64,000 nucleotides of DNA from Neckera pumila (lineage: Eukaryota; Streptophyta; Bryopsida; Hypnales; Neckeraceae): positions 31,757,282 to 31,821,281 of the forward strand of contig OZ018409.1 of the NCBI GenBank assembly GCA_963969595.1. Direction: 5' to 3'. Below the pieces are notes generated by a model, which searched no databases, had not been told where the DNA came from, and worked only from the letters and a program-made list of their open reading frames with translations. The translations under genes and the position numbers were made by a program. Numbering within the stretch: position 1 is the stretch's first letter; each line of letters begins with the position of its first letter. Positions 22,964-37,289 of this stretch are shown here, piece by piece.

Positions 22964-25900
22964 TCACGCGGGTTGGCCATGACTTGTTCCTAGTAAACGT
23001 GTTTCTAGCGTCTCAGCTTCATGTTGAATCCTTCCGGGCGTCCGCAATCTGCTTCTGCAAGAAAGCATAATGATGTAATGAGTGCGGTAAGACATGTATT
23101 GCAACATACACATCTCGATGATATTTAACGTCTTTCAAGAAAAAAACTCAAAAGTCGAGCCATTATTAATTCTAATTATCGAAAGCAGATCACTTTACAC
23201 CGTTGAGATTACAGCCGACATGGGGAAGGCAATTCCTTCCCAAATTCGCTTATTTCGATCTGATCAAAGTTGAGTTGTAAAAAAATTTTAGTCAAAGAAA
23301 GGAGGTGATTAAGGATTGACAGGGTGAGCACAAGAGAGACGACTGACCTAGATGAAAGAACTATCCGCTTGAGGTGTGCCCAGTTACCATCCTCTTGCGC
23401 AGGTTCCAGAACCAGGTAAGCTACGAAGCTCGCGTACAAAACAATGAACACAGATAAGAGAACGAGAACCGATGCAGACTCGACAATGCGGCTCAAAACA
23501 GTCACCACCAACAAGTACATGTTGATAGCCAATACCAACACTGCAATGCTCCAAGCCATCACCTGCAATCACACCCGCCATTAATAGTCATTTCCTTTCA
23601 TAACATTTCCTTGCCCTTTAGATAAAGGCACATATTGTGCAGGGTCACTAACACATAAAACTTGACGACAATGAACATTACAACAAGATCTACCGCAATG
23701 TAAAACTCGGAGCAAAACCACTTATCAGACCATATAGCTCTTGATGACGAGCTCCTTTCTAGCAACATCTATACAATAAGGTTCAGTGCATTAGATTGCT
23801 TCAGGAACTTTTAGACAGCATCATAAAGAGAATCCTCCTCGTCACTTATGGAGAAGTCTCACTGTGATCGTACAGGAGCCTCCCTATGTATCATGGGGAG
23901 GCTTATATATGATCACTAAGACAATATAAAGACGTAGAAATGAATCGCGGAGAATATTCTATATGAGGTGTCGATAAAAGAACTGGAAGCATAACTCTAC
24001 TGAAAAATCTGTTGAACTAGATCCTGAACACCATCAGGCCACAATGTTGTACCTTCGTAACTTTGCCGATAACAAAAGCACCCATAATCCGTGAGTTGGA
24101 GACTAGACACAGTAACGGGAGAAGAGCAAAAGGCAGCTGAATGGATTGCAGCACATTCAACCATTCGCTCAGATTATCCAGCTGGTTCTCTGCGCTGTCG
24201 AAGATGAGAGCCACGATGATAGTTGGAACCATGGCGAAACCTCGAGTAATCACCGTTCGAATCCACTTCTCCAGGCGCAAGTTGAGAAAACCAGCCATAA
24301 CAAATTGACCTGCCACAAAATAGATACGTCTAAGAATAAGGTCCTATTACTTGGCTTGAGACTATCTCAACACACATGACTAGTACCCGATGCCTCCCAC
24401 GGGCACCCTATGAATGTCATGGCAATAGAATTATCCTCAAAAGTTCAACACTACATCAGATTCGCGATCAACCCCCACAAATAGACTTGCCACCAACTGT
24501 TCATGATATTATTCATTAAATTAACCCCTGGTTTTCCCTAAAACAAGGTCAGCACCCCCGCTTCGAATGACTTTAAGGGTAACTCTAATGACGTACCAGT
24601 ATATGTGCCCGTCATGGTGCTGCTCTGCCCAGCCGCTAGCAACCCAATGGCCCATATATACAAGATTTGGAAAAAACCACCCCCGTATTCCTTCTGGAGA
24701 TACTCCCCGGCATTCACAAGGCCGATAATTCCTGCTTCCTGTTTCCCGTAGAAGCCCTTGGCAAATATGGCCATGATGCAAAGGTTGATCAAGAAAGATA
24801 TGAAGAGAGCAATTGCTGATTCGATGTTGAAATACCTAAGGGCTTCCCGTATACGACTCTTCTTGGAGGAGTCTACATCCCGCGATAGCACAAGAGCCGA
24901 ATGCAAAAATATGTTGTGAGGCATGATAACAGCTCCTACAATGCCGACTGCCTTATCCACAGCCGTTCTGGGAACAATTGGAAAAATAAGACCTGCAGAG
25001 CGCCAATAAATTACAACAGCACAGACAAGACAGAGAGTTAATATTCTGCCATATTAACTATTGCCACCTGGGAAAGACGTCTTTGCAGAAACTAGCAGGA
25101 TCAACACCTGAGGCAACAGCTTTGACATCTGGATCGGTCTCGCCAAACATCCACGCAAACGAAAGCGCCATGATTCCAATAAATACACAAAATAGAAACT
25201 CCAATTTTCTAACGCCGAAATTCTCCAAAAAGAGGAACACGAACCTGGATACACAAAAATAATAAATCAGTATCCAGCCTCTTATGCATTCAGGAATCAC
25301 AACCAACATCGCACCAGGTACATGCTCACATACTGACTTCAAAGTATTAGAAAGCTAAATTCTCCTACTCACACATTAAAAACCATCAGCCTACTGATTG
25401 GAACCACGGCACTACCATACAAGGCGGTTATGCTTAGGAAGAAAGGTTCCTAGGAAGTACGTCCTTATTCCCATTGAAGTTCAAAAATAAATTATGGAAG
25501 TAATGACTTCTAAGACCAACTCACAGTCGAGCAGACGATCACCCAATCCTCATCCCAAGTTCCGAACTTAGATCAAACAAAGCAAGGGGAACTTCAAAAA
25601 CAAAAGAGAAAGAACGTATGCATACCCTTGGACGCCAGTTATCAGCACCCCACCCCACAGGGGTATCGTGCCGTTCGAAAGAATCCTGAAGGCAATAGCA
25701 CTTCCAATAACCTGTTGAACATCGGCACCGATGATGGCGAGCTCTGTCATGACCCAAAGAACCATACGAGCCCATACAGGATATTCATCCCTGCACAGCT
25801 CAGCCAAATGCCTACCTGTAGCAACGCCAAGCCTGGCAGCCAACATTTGAATAAGAAACCCCATCACCGTGGCCCACATCAGCAACCACAAAAGGGTATA

Positions 25901-26200
25901 TCCTGCAGTGGCCCCCGACTGTAAATCGCTCTCAATGTTGCCCGGATCCAGGTATGCTATGCTCATCAAAAAACCCGGTCCAGCAAACAGCCAAAGCTTT
26001 CGCCACGAAAATTTGGGAAGGAAATCTCGGTCTCCACCTTCCTCATCAACATCTGGTTCTTCAACGCCATACCCGACATTGACTTGCTCGGATCTCTCGT
26101 AGGCTCGTTCCTTCCCTTCCTCACGATAGTGGTGCCCCTTTAGTTTGTCTTCGGCACCGTCTGTCGGACGCACAAGGGGCTCCGAATCTGATGAGGCCAT
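22964..26200 (-). CDS. NRAMP-family divalent metal transporter, six coding exons
   Basis: Proton-coupled importer of Fe2+/Mn2+ and similar ions across the plasma or vacuolar membrane. Coding exons, in order: 25626-26200, 25108-25244, 24597-24992, 24053-24309, 23348-23562 and 22964-23054. All have GT/AG borders and matching phases and give 556 residues, close to the family's usual 510-550. The metal-site motifs are DPGN at residues 85-88 (helix 1) and MPHN at 261-264 (helix 6). The signature [10 protein letters not shown] continues across an intron into [10 protein letters not shown] hydrophilic acidic N-terminus of about 65 residues precedes helix 1. Exon 2 must end at TCAG|GTGTTG, not at the later CAG|GTGG, because only the first keeps phase. 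The short last exon reads to TGA at 22964. It most resembles the plant class with NRAMP2-5; EIN2-type features are absent. Transport direction and localisation are inferred. Confidence 0.95.
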
Positions 26201-26243
26201 GGTTGGTGATGAAACTCGATGATCTTCCTCTTCCTAGAGCCAC

Positions 26244-26942
26244 CTGTACCAAAAGAAATCAGTCCATAGTTGGCTGACAACTACAAACCAAGCCAATTTC
26301 GAACATACAAAACCACTTGTAAATGATGAAAGGATATAAGACTAGCACTCACAAGTAGCTCAATCAAGTAATTCACGGATTAATACTTATTTTGAAAAAC
26401 AAAACATGCTGCAGTTGACTACGTATCCACTCGCAACGACTAAGAGAAGACAATATTCGTAAATAAAGGCTTCTGTTGACTCGGAGCTACTCATCACTAC
26501 CCTTCTATTCTATTCAGTTCATGGTACACTAATTACTGTAGTAGATTTAATGCTAAACTTGGGCACCAGTTATTGATTGACTGATTATTCACTCAAAAGC
26601 TTCTCTTCCCTCCATTTCCAAGGAGGTCTGAAGCACACTAATTTACCAAAAAAAAGTTCATTTCAATCACGCTTTTTTGGTGGCCATTTGATCAGGGCTG
26701 ACACTGAACAGAATCAATGGTTAGTTTCTCCTCGAAATGCTTCGACCAAAATACTCCCCGAAAGCCACTACAAAATTCCTCCCTAGAAAACCGCAACCAC
26801 TATCCATCACCACTCTAGGACCACAAATGCACCGTGTAACTTCTATAAATTCGCTAAGTCAACTCCTACACAGGAGAAGTGCAGACTTCAATGTTTGTTG
26901 TGCCTTTCATTTTTGTGCATTTAAAGACATTCTACAGCGTAC
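26244..26942 (-). promoter_or_regulatory. Predicted intron in the NRAMP 5' leader
   Basis: An acceptor, TTTTGGTACAG, ends at 26244, about 44 bases before the start codon. The best upstream donor is TTTCAG|GTAC at 26942, with an equivalent donor 204 bases further upstream at 27146 in the duplicated segment. Leader introns are common in plant transporter genes. This is a prediction only. Confidence 0.5.
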
Positions 26943-27330
26943 CTGAAACCGCACATCCCACCATGTGACTCCACTCTGCCCCAATCCCTCCTTAAATTAC
27001 CCTCCCGGAAACCCCAACCCCAATCTAACACCCTACTAGAACCCTCAAATCCAACACACACACCAAATCTCACTTCGATTCATCATCTGCTCCACACAAG
27101 AATTGCATTGCAGACCTCAGTGATTTAAACACATTCTACCGAGTACCTGAAACCGCACATCCCTCCATGTGATTCCACTCTGCCTCAACATCCCTCCTAC
27201 AATTACCCTCCCGGAAACCCCAACCCCAATCTAACACCTACTAGAACCCCAAATCAAGCAACCCACCAAATTTCACTTCGTTTCATCATCTGCTCCACAC
27301 AAGAACTGCATTGCAGACCTCAGTGATTTA
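26920..27330. repeat. Tandem duplication of about 204 bp upstream of NRAMP
   Basis: Two head-to-tail copies, about 26920-27122 and 27123-27330, share ACATTCTACxGxGTACCTGA, ACCGCACATCCC, CTCCCGGAAACCCCAACCCC and the ending GCAGACCTCAGTGATTTA. Identity looks above 85 percent. On the gene strand each copy carries the same candidate splice donor, so either could serve as first exon. Confidence 0.88.
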
Positions 27331-28369
27331 TGAGTGTTGCATTTCCGAATGACATTCTTCAGACATTCTTTAGAATACACGAACCTACACACCTTCCTTC
27401 CCTGCTGCTCCAATTCACACAAAAGCTTGCACCAATCCACCAAACGACCTCAAATCGCGCGCACTCCACACACACAGCAGGCTCCGAGACGCTGAAGCTC
27501 GCGGAATTCTCCGAGGATCTGAAGCCTCCTCTCCTCCCCAAGCTCAATTGCACCGCTTCTAGAGTGAAAACAACACCCCGAACGCAACTAAAACCCTAAA
27601 TTCAAGGTCGCGGACGCAATCCGGCACCATTTCAGGCCCCGCCGGAATCGTGTGAATCGTACCCACGCTGCGGATGCGAGTTCGGATGCGGCATCTGAAA
27701 CTGTGGATCCCGCACGCAATGTGTGTGGATAGAGATCTCGAGGTTCCCGATTCCGCCGGGGTGACAACGACCTAAGTTAACTTATCGTTGGCTTATCCTG
27801 CCACAAATCGTGCCTTAAACGGAACAAGTTTGACGAAGCCCTCTGTCCCTGGCCTTCAATTGCTGATGGATGGGTATTCATGCGCCGTTGGATCGTTGGA
27901 CAGGTCCACGTTGGATCGTTGCACGGGTCCACTCAACACACACGCGCCCAGCATGCAATGGCACGTGGAAGAAGGCCGGGACGCTAAATCGTGGGACCAG
28001 CAGGAGGAATTCTGTGGTAAATGTAAAAAAAAACAGCCCCCTATTTTGTGCCGTGCCTAGAGTATGTTGTAGACCTCTCCTAGCTAATTTCACCCACCGG
28101 GCCCACTTTCGAAGGCACGATTTAGCGTCCTCCTTCGAAGTGTGACCTACCCAAATATGTTGCAAAACTTTGGCCCACGAGGTTTATGGTTATCACACCA
28201 GACACATGTTGTTGTTGTTTTTGGCTTTCTGGTGCTAAATTGTGCTTTAAAAAAAAATGGCTACAAAAATGGCAAAAAATTGTGAAGTTTTTCCCCAAAA
28301 AATTTGGATTTAAAAAAAAATCTTGGGTGAAATCTCCAGATTTGGTAGATGAAAATAGAATTATAGACA
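27331..28369. other. NRAMP upstream region, no gene recognised
   Basis: GC-richer than its surroundings to about 27780, as expected of a promoter. A 24-bp tandem copy (GTTGGATCGTTG.AC.GGTCCAC) sits at about 27889-27935. Frames over 28186-28436 are A/T-run artefacts. Confidence 0.4.
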
Positions 28370-28470
28370 TGTGATATGTGCTAATGTGATATTTTCTATC
28401 CAATATGTAGATGAATGTTGAAATTTGGAGCACCACTATAACACTTTATATTGCTACTTTGGCACTTCAG
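28370..28470. repeat. Dispersed repeat shared with 62.3 kb
   Basis: Matches about 62278-62385 in the same orientation: ATGTTGAAATTTGGAGCACC, CACTATAACAC, then GCCACTT-like ending before CACTTCA. No coding content. Confidence 0.6.
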
Positions 28471-28499
28471 AAAAAAAATAAAAAAAATAAAAAAAAAAT

Positions 28500-31400
28500 T
28501 GTTGGATAGGAACTCAATAAGAGCATGCCCTGCACCTCGGGTTGAAGTTAACTACCAACACCTTTTTAAAACAGACATCTAGAGATTCTTATCTAATATG
28601 TATTCCTACTATTTATGAGAGTTTAGTATTGATTTTAGAAACATATATTTTTAGCACTTTGAAAATTCATAGCTTATTCAAACCCTGTCCAAAAAATGCA
28701 TTCAGTAAGAAAATTGAGTGAATACCCTCTTGACTAGTTGGAGGTTACAAAAACAGTTTGAGGAGGCCTCAAAAACATTTAGAAGGTGGAGCAACCGAAG
28801 TCTTTGGCACTGGCTATGACAAGTCCCTAGAAACATTGACGAGAGAGTTTTTAAATAATTGCTCTTTTGTTATTGGGGAGTCATTTTGGGGATCAACAAG
28901 AACCAAGTAGTATTGCAGATGTCATCACAAGCAAGCGAACTGCAGCTCAATCAAAACACATATTTGAAACCTAGATAACAAAAATACTTTATTAAATGCG
29001 GTGCTATGGGAGTATCCCAAGCCATGAAAAAGAAAGCATAGATAGTGAGTGCTAGAATAATACGTGTGATTGCGGGCCATGGGGCTTGAGAATCAATTGC
29101 TATTTTTTGGAGAAGGGTCTGATTTCTATTTTGTGACTCTGTTTCCTAAACGACAAGGGATGCTTTGAGTCGAGGCCATTAACACCCTGTTTGTAGAGGT
29201 ATGCATATACGGACTTAGAACAAAAGAAAGTAGAATTGACTTAATAAACAAAAACAAACTACAAACCACTTTGGCCACTCTCTCCACATTCTTTGCAATG
29301 CAACCAATTACGCTAGTGGAAGAGACATGTAAACACATACTTTGATGGCTTTGGCTTTTATCTCTCATGCTGTGACCCTAGAATGTGGCTCTACGAGCTT
29401 GGGATATGGTAAACCATTAGTATAAAATCAGCTTGAATCCCCTTCTTATGTACAAGTTCACCCACCCTGAATTCAGCGAGGCTAATTGTTATTGTGGACA
29501 TTTGTTTCTTTTGTTGTTTTTGTTGCCATACAAAACCAAAGAGGCCATTCAGATCCCTTCATTAATGGCAAGTGACCACCTTGCCGTGGTTGTGTTTGGT
29601 GGTTCATTGGATTCTAAAGTGGACCTTGAGCTAATGTCAATATGCTTCACGTGTACTTGTGGTGCTATAAAATACAATTAGACTGGCATCATATTTGTCT
29701 AATGATCTATTTAGGCTTTTGTGATTCCTTTCTACAAAGCATTCCACTGGAGTTCTTGTTATTGCGCATTCCTTCACAATGTATGTAGAATTTGTAACGG
29801 CCTAAGTTGGAATGCTAGACCACTATACTTAGTTTTGTAGTTGACGTTGCCTTCTTGTCCTATGTTCGGAGAAAGGATTGAGTTGGACAATTCTTTGATA
29901 TCAGTTGTAAGGATTTTTACTTTGGGACTTGATAGTTTTATCCTACAAGTGTCAAAATCATCAACAAGCACAAATCGTCTCACTAAGTTTCTAAAATGTA
30001 TGATGTAGGGAGAATAATAATCTTCAATAGGGGAGATTTGAGGGCAAGGGAGGCCATTTCAAGCCTGTTTCCCTTGCCTATTCCCTTGTTCTAAACCAGC
30101 ATTAACACTGTCAAATTCTTTTTTCAAAAAAATAAATAAACAATAAATAAAAATTGCAAAAGTACAAAAAAATAAAAAGTTATTATCTTTAATTTTTTTC
30201 AAAAAATATGATGTGGCACTTTCTCGACCACGTTAAACTGTGTATGTGGCAGAGTTCCCAGACTGGAAACAAGCTAGGAATTTGCAGTCTTCTTTTGGCC
30301 TCAAAGCTCTTCTAATGCATTAGATGACATTTGAGGGCATTTAAGGGCCGTTTCAAGCCCGTTCCCAAATTTGGCCCGATTTTGCAAACAGTCGGTATGG
30401 GCTATCAGAATTTATTTTTTTGAAAATAACGTGGCACAATCTCGGCCACATCAACCAGTAGTTATCATGCATTCCCGCATTATAGGGAGACTCTTTCTAT
30501 GAGATTTCAAAAGTTCTTGGTGTCTAGAAAATTGATGGGTTAAGTTCATCTTCTCATACATTTTCTCATACATTTTCTCAATAAATTCCACTCATGATAG
30601 TATTGGATCATCTTGTCCCTAGGTTGCTTTTATCCAATATTCTAATCCTATCAACTATTGTATTGGGTTCCATGGGATAAAATATGTGTTGACAAGGTTT
30701 TCTAAGCTTTCCAAATTAAAAAGGCGAAGACTTCAACTAGTGAAAATTATTTTGTACTTTAGCATGTGATCTAAAAAACTAGGGTTGTATGACAAAGTTG
30801 CCATGAATCCTATAAGTGTTTACTTGTAATATTCTAAATTTAATTAAATTAAGTGATGGTATGCACATATGCTAATCTTATTTAGCTTGAGCTAATGCAA
30901 AAATTAAGACTTGAAAACTAAGCATGCCACCAATTTAACCAAAAGAAAATAAAGATTTTGCAACTTCAAAGAACAATTGTTTTTTTAGTTGCATGGGACA
31001 TTTGCGACTGGTGCTAATTTGGAGACTTGCAATCGCTAAGCTCTAGGAATTATACTTACAAACAACAATGGGGTTATATCTCATCTGATAGCCTAGTTAG
31101 AACTTTGTAAACGTATTATTTTGATGTGGTTGCCTATGTGGCATTTATTGCCACGTAGATGTTTTAGATTTTATGAGATTTTTAGGTTCTAAAATTCTAA
31201 TCTCAATTATTTATAGATTTCAAGATTTTAGATCCAGCTTCTTTTTAGATTTCAAAAGTTCAAATATTAGTATTTAAGAGATTTAACTTTTTTGAAAATA
31301 TTAGAATTTCATAGGTTTTAAAAAAATTTAGATTTTATATATTTTAAGATTTTTATAGATTGTAGAAATTTACAAGTTGTAAAATTCTTAGAATTCTATT

Positions 31401-31997
31401 AAAAAAATTAATTCTATAACAATACAACAAGTCTTATATGTCCAACCTAATGGTACTCTTGACAATTGATATTGGTCAATTGATATGGGACAATTGATAT
31501 AAGACAATTGGGAAAACCTCAATCATGGTATAGTTGCAATCATTTCTTAGTTGAATTACAGTCACTTTCTAGTCGAGTTTAGGTTTTTTGCAACTGCACG
31601 TCAATATTGTGGATTCCATGGAGCGTAGATTTGACTACATTGACAACAATGATGAATATTGGATGATGAATAGCTCACATTCATTCTGAATTTGAACTCT
31701 GTTGTACTCCCATAATCCTATCTTTCATTCTACAAACTACAACAATATATATGTAAGATTTGGGGCTAATAACAAGGTCTTTAGTTGTACAACAATCGTA
31801 ATATATAGGACACTTATTTAGTTGTTCTTTGACAGGTCGTGGTAGATATGTTTTTCTTCTAGTGTTTGCTGCTAGATGTCAAGTACTTGCCTTAACCACT
31901 CAACTAAAGCAACTACAATGTTGTCGTTAACATCTTGTATATGCTAGGACTTTATGATTAAATTGTCACAAAAGTCTTTGTCTGTATGATTGTTACA
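28500..31997. other. Gene-free DNA
   Basis: No domain-bearing frames. TAAGAGCATGCCCTGCACC at 28519 looks like a Harbinger-type end without a partner. A CAATTGATAT motif recurs several times at 31456-31510. Confidence 0.35.
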
Positions 31998-32215
31998 AGA
32001 AAAATGGGGCCTAAAAAGGGCCGCAAAATTGGACTAGCAGTGACAGTCATTTTTTGGGGAAAAAAAAATATTTCTTTTTTGATAATCATAGTCCCAGTTG
32101 GCTAAAATTCGACTCGCTAGGATTATTCTTTCTTGATTTTTTTTTTGGTTTTTATTTGTAGTGGTGACATCACTACTGGTCCAAATTTGGGGCCTTCTTT
32201 AGGCCCCATTTTTCT
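31998..32215. mobile_element. About 218-bp hairpin MITE
   Basis: Inverted ends AGAAAAATGGGGCCTAAA and its complement TTTAGGCCCCATTTTTCT, continuing less perfectly through ATTTGGAC.AG.AGTGA on both arms. Target duplication not resolved. Confidence 0.7.
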
Positions 32216-35200
32216 TCTAATACTCACACCTCTGGTTGCTCATGCCATCCCTCCCATGTACAATGAATCTTGGAAGCATTAGAAAAAAATTAAACCCCAA
32301 AAGTGGCCGTGAGTTTTTTTACCAATTTTTATACTAATTGCATGAATATGAGAGCGACCACATCTTCATTACAACCACCATTTGGCATGTGTTCCATACT
32401 CCATGAAGAAGCCATCATGAGATTTATGATATCTTAGGAATGGATTGGGTAATGATGACAAATTTTTGAGTTCATCATGCAATTCTTGGACAATTAGTGA
32501 ATTAAGAAGGCTTTTCCCTCTCACTAATTTATGAGATCATGGAGATGGATTGGGTAATGATGACAAATTCTTGAATTCATCATAAATTCTAGGCCTAATT
32601 AGTGAGTTGAAAAGGCTCTTCCCACCCAAATTTTTGCATTAGGAAGCGGACTCTTTTTGGATTCAATTTTTTCCTAATGAGGCTTGTGCTTTCACAAAAT
32701 CTTGAGCAAATTCTATATAAGGAGATTTTCAAGAGCAAAACTTCAAAAGATTTAGAACAGTACATATTTGTGAAACTTGTACCTGTACCCATGTCTAATG
32801 ATAGAATATCATATAATGTATCTATATTTCGTATTTGTATTGGAACTCAAGACACTAGTTTATTAGGGTGCAAGTAATCTTGAGGTTATATTTGTATAGA
32901 CCAAATAATGGATGTAGAATAGCTAGCAACATGCATCAAGTCCATGCAAATTTTACAAAATGTATTTGCTATTCTTCCATTCTCAACTTTACAGTAAATA
33001 AAGACAATATTTGCTTCAGAAATTTTTGTTGTTGTAATTTGCATATTGTCAGCATTGCACTAATATCCTAGAGATATTGACAACATTTAAAAAAATCCAT
33101 GTTTGTGCATTAGAAGAAACATGGCTTGGATTATCGTTAAGGGATTTAACCACAACAGACCCACGCCAAATCTTATTGGTTATGTGAGTCTTTTCAAGAG
33201 TCATTACTTTGATCCAAAGAACCATGCTCTCACTAATGCACAAATATTGTGATGGTACCAATGTCTAATTGTCTTAGTTTCATTCACATTAACCTCCAAA
33301 TCAACAATTGCAAGAACATCATTATCTTGAATAGACATGTAAAATCACTTTTAATACCAGTTTTCACATATATTTATCAATAGGTTTAGAAAACCTCATA
33401 TGTGATAGTTAACAAACTCACTTGCATTTGAAGATCAATGATCATAAACATTTAGTCAAGTCATACTTACATCACTTGTTAGCAAATTCAACATAATGGA
33501 AGAATACTACTAGAATCATCAATATCATTAAATTGGGACAATTTTTGGGGTCTAGAATTGTATTCATTTGTACAAAGCTCTCAAAATTTGGACTAATAAA
33601 GATTTACTTTTCAATTGCATGCACCTTGAAAAAATGCTATGGTCGTGAAACCTGTCACTTTTGAAGAAATTCATGTTTAGTTGAGTTGATGTTGGTGACA
33701 AGATTCATCATAGGAGATTAGATAACGATTTTAGAATTCTCTATTTTTCCTCTGGAACTATGTAAGAATATAGAGCTCTCAAAAAATTAAAAAATTTAGC
33801 ACAAATTTTGGTAATCAAGTCACTGTTCCGATTCTATAAAAAATTGACAAACTCAATCATCTAATAATCTAGATCTAATGGATACAAATCAATGTTTCAA
33901 AGTAATTCAAGATTTGATGACTATGATTAAATTTGCAGGAGAGGATTATATCCAATAATTGACTCAACATTCCGTGACTCAACTAGGAGGAACTTTCTAA
34001 GATTACAATCAACCTTTATTGACTCTAAGAGCGTCTCTACTCTAAGCTTGCCAGACAGGCTTATGAATGGGCTCTTGGCATAGTCTAAATATGCGGACCT
34101 TAGTGTGTGGTCCTCCTCTCCTTCACAAGTAAACGCAAAATGCAACACTCCAAAAGGGAGTTGCACGTACAAGAACCCCAAAAATCAACTCATCACGTTA
34201 TTAGTATTGGTCACTCAGCTCTTTAGCCCTCTTTGCCAGGTCGGTACATACCTCAAAAATTGAATAAGAATGTCAGCTACAACGCTTGGTGCGCCATGTG
34301 CAAGACTCGGCATTTGGCTGGGTGCTCATTAATTTTTGAAGTGGCTAGTCTGATTTTCCAGCTTTATGTCCATGGGTCAATGGAGAAAACCACTTGGCTT
34401 GGCTCGCCATCTCCCTAAGTCAGCTCCCCTTAGCGAGTCGCCATAGGGTTGCTATAATGGGAATGATACTTTGCATCCACAAAAGCCAGTTCAAAAAATA
34501 GGACCATTACGGCTTTAGATTATGGATGCTTGTTCAAAGTATTTTGAGCGGGCACTCATAATTGTGCCAATTTAACAAATATAAGGCCTCATATTCAAAA
34601 TGACTTTCTGTCACAAAAAACTACATTAAAAGTTGGGCTCAATGAGAGACTGAAGTCAGAGTTCTCATGTTCTTCAACAAATCCGTTGTCGGAAAGTATG
34701 AATCATTCATTTAAGTTTACGTGATTGTAGTCCTTTTTGTTTTTTAAGAACTTGAAGCATATTTTGAAGTTGATTGCTCGTACAAAAGCATTAGGACAAA
34801 AATGAGCCCTCCAAGGGGTTGTTTCATTTTGAAGAGTTTCCTTCAATGGAACTCAATAAAAAATATTCAAAATATTCAAAAAAAATAAAAGAATAATAAT
34901 AATGATAATAATAAACAATTCAAAAATAGCAAATGAACATAGTCGAACTCTGGTCACATCAGATATGAAAATTCTAAAATTCCATAATTGTTTTAATATT
35001 ATCTTTATTTAATTTTTAAATACTTTTTAAATTATTTTATTGAATAGCCTCGTACAAATCATTACAAAAAAATTCAACCCTTAGGAGGTCTGCTTCTCTT
35101 CACAAAAGAACTGTGAGTTCCCCACAATGGAACTCACAGTACCTTACTCCCTTTAGCCACTATTCGTGAATAGTAGCAATAATAAATAATAATAATAAAA

Positions 35201-37285
35201 TATTAAAATATGGAAAATATTAAAAAATATTAAAATTACAATAATAAAAAAATAGTAAAATAGTAAAAAATAATATAATATTTTATTAAATATTAATTAA
35301 ATAATATTTAGGCTAACGAATATAATTTCAGCTACATCCGATTTGCAATTTTTGAATTTATTTATTTATTTTAATGATAGTAATCTTTTTCAATTTTTTT
35401 AATATTTTCTAAATTACATTACTAAGCTCTCTTGACCAAATCAGGCCCTGTAGTTCGTTGGCCCAAATCTTTATTTTTTTTTCCGTTTATTTGGCCAGCA
35501 TTCTCTACTGTCCAGGAACTCATAGACCTTGTGAGGCCTAAGTTTTCTTGTAATGCAGGCCCTGCAACTCACTAGCCTAATTTTTTTTTTTTCTTTATTT
35601 TTTTTGGCTAACATTCTCCGCTATCCAAGAACTTACAACTTCTTTGAGGGCTAATATTTTTCCTAAAGTAGTATTGGGAGAATAAGTTGAAGTAGGCTTA
35701 TATTGATACTTGCTAGGTTCTTTTGCTCACGACAAATGCACACATTGGTTATTTGAAAATAATGAATTGTATGCAAACCTTAAACCATCCCTTTTCCAAT
35801 TGTATTCCATATCTATGGCAATCCAAAATCTTTAAATAGTGTAGATAGGGAACATAATTGGAAAAAACTTCACATGGAAGTCCAAAATCTTCGACAAGTG
35901 TAGATAGAGAACGCAATTGGGATAGGACCAGCTCTTTTATCAAAGGTGCTTGTTGTATCAAATCTTGTTCTAGGGCTTTACAAACCATTATTTGACTTTT
36001 TTGGTTTTAAAAGTTTAATCTATATTGGCCTAAGATTAGATTGTTACTAAAAATATTATCCATTTGAGACAAATGTCTATTTTCTCAAGGCCATTGCCAA
36101 ATTTTCCATATTAAATCGCATTAGTTCTATCAACTTCTACACTTAGAAAACTTGTTGGTTGAGTTTTCAACATCTACCATCAAATTCTAATGAATAAAAG
36201 TTGTAATGTATTTAGGAATCATGTATTATATCTTATAATGGTGTTCTTCTTTGGCAATATAGAGTCTTTCTTTCAAGATCCTTCGTTGCTTACAATTGAA
36301 AAACATGAAAATGAATTAACAAGTTCACGAAATAATTTTTCTATTCCTCCTATGGCTTAGGATTCAAGTTATTCTCATAATGAGATTAAGTCTACTTTGA
36401 TATTACTATGAATGAGAAATTCATAAAAAGAATGTTGAAAGGATAATTAATGAGACGCACAAAAACAAATTATATTTGATGTGACTTGACCCTAAATATT
36501 GTTGAGGTCACAAAATGTCATGTACATGGATGACCTCACCAAAGTCTGTATAATGGAAAAAATTATTTTTTCATCCAAATTTTTTTTGGGGAGTTGCTTG
36601 AGTATATTTGTAGAGAATAATATTGCAAATTCCTTCATTATGATGTTATTGACTTTCTAAAGAAGGAGATGCTTAATCCACATATCACACTTATAGTGTA
36701 TTTTAGCCATTTCTTGCTATTTATTCTTGATGAATTGTAGCCATAAAATTGATATTTTTAGAATTTGAGTCCAACTCATGAAATCATTAGAGGAGTTTCG
36801 GGCCTCCTAAGAGATTGTAAGTTCCCGGACTGTGGGAACTCTGCAAGAATGCTAAAATGCTGCCAAATGGCCAGGCTGACGTGGCCAAGTGACTGCCACG
36901 TCATTTTTGAAAAAATAAAAATAAAAATTGGTTAAAATGATATTTTGATAAAAAAAAATTAAAAATAAAAATAAAAATAAAAATCTGATACGCCCGTATC
37001 GTCATTCCCTGAAATTGGCATTAGGAAACGGGCCTGAAACAGTCTTCCAAGGCCCCAAAACCCTTCTAATGGAAGTTTATCAAATGCAGTTTCTATTCCA
37101 ATTGAAAATTTTGAAAGATTCATAAATTTTAGTATTATATAGCAATATGAACTTTGGGTCTATAACCACATCAGGAACTTTAGGGCATGTGAATGTGGTG
37201 CATATTGGCAGCAAAAAATCATATTGTTAAGTTGATGTCAAAGTGATGTCAAATTAACATGTGTGATTTAGTTGCAAGTTTGACT
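32216..37285. other. Gene-free, AT-rich DNA
   Basis: Short frames only, none with a recognised domain. 34880-35330 is very AT-rich and simple (AATAAT and AAAATATT motifs). 36850-37080 shares words such as GGCCTGAAAC and GCCACGT with 30020-30460, hinting at another diverged repeat. Confidence 0.35.
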
Positions 37286-37289
37286 TTAA

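Noticed and set aside
23209..23347. NRAMP ending by read-through of exon 5 to the stop at 23209
   Set aside because: A strong AG|GTCAGT donor at 23347 and a TTTCTTGCAG acceptor at 23055 join in phase to a short last exon; the read-through tail looks like intron.
25058..25107. Longer NRAMP exon 2 ending at CCCAG|GTGGC
   Set aside because: It leaves two bases over and forces exon 3 out of frame. The earlier donor at 25107 keeps phase and gives the expected family sequence before helix 6.
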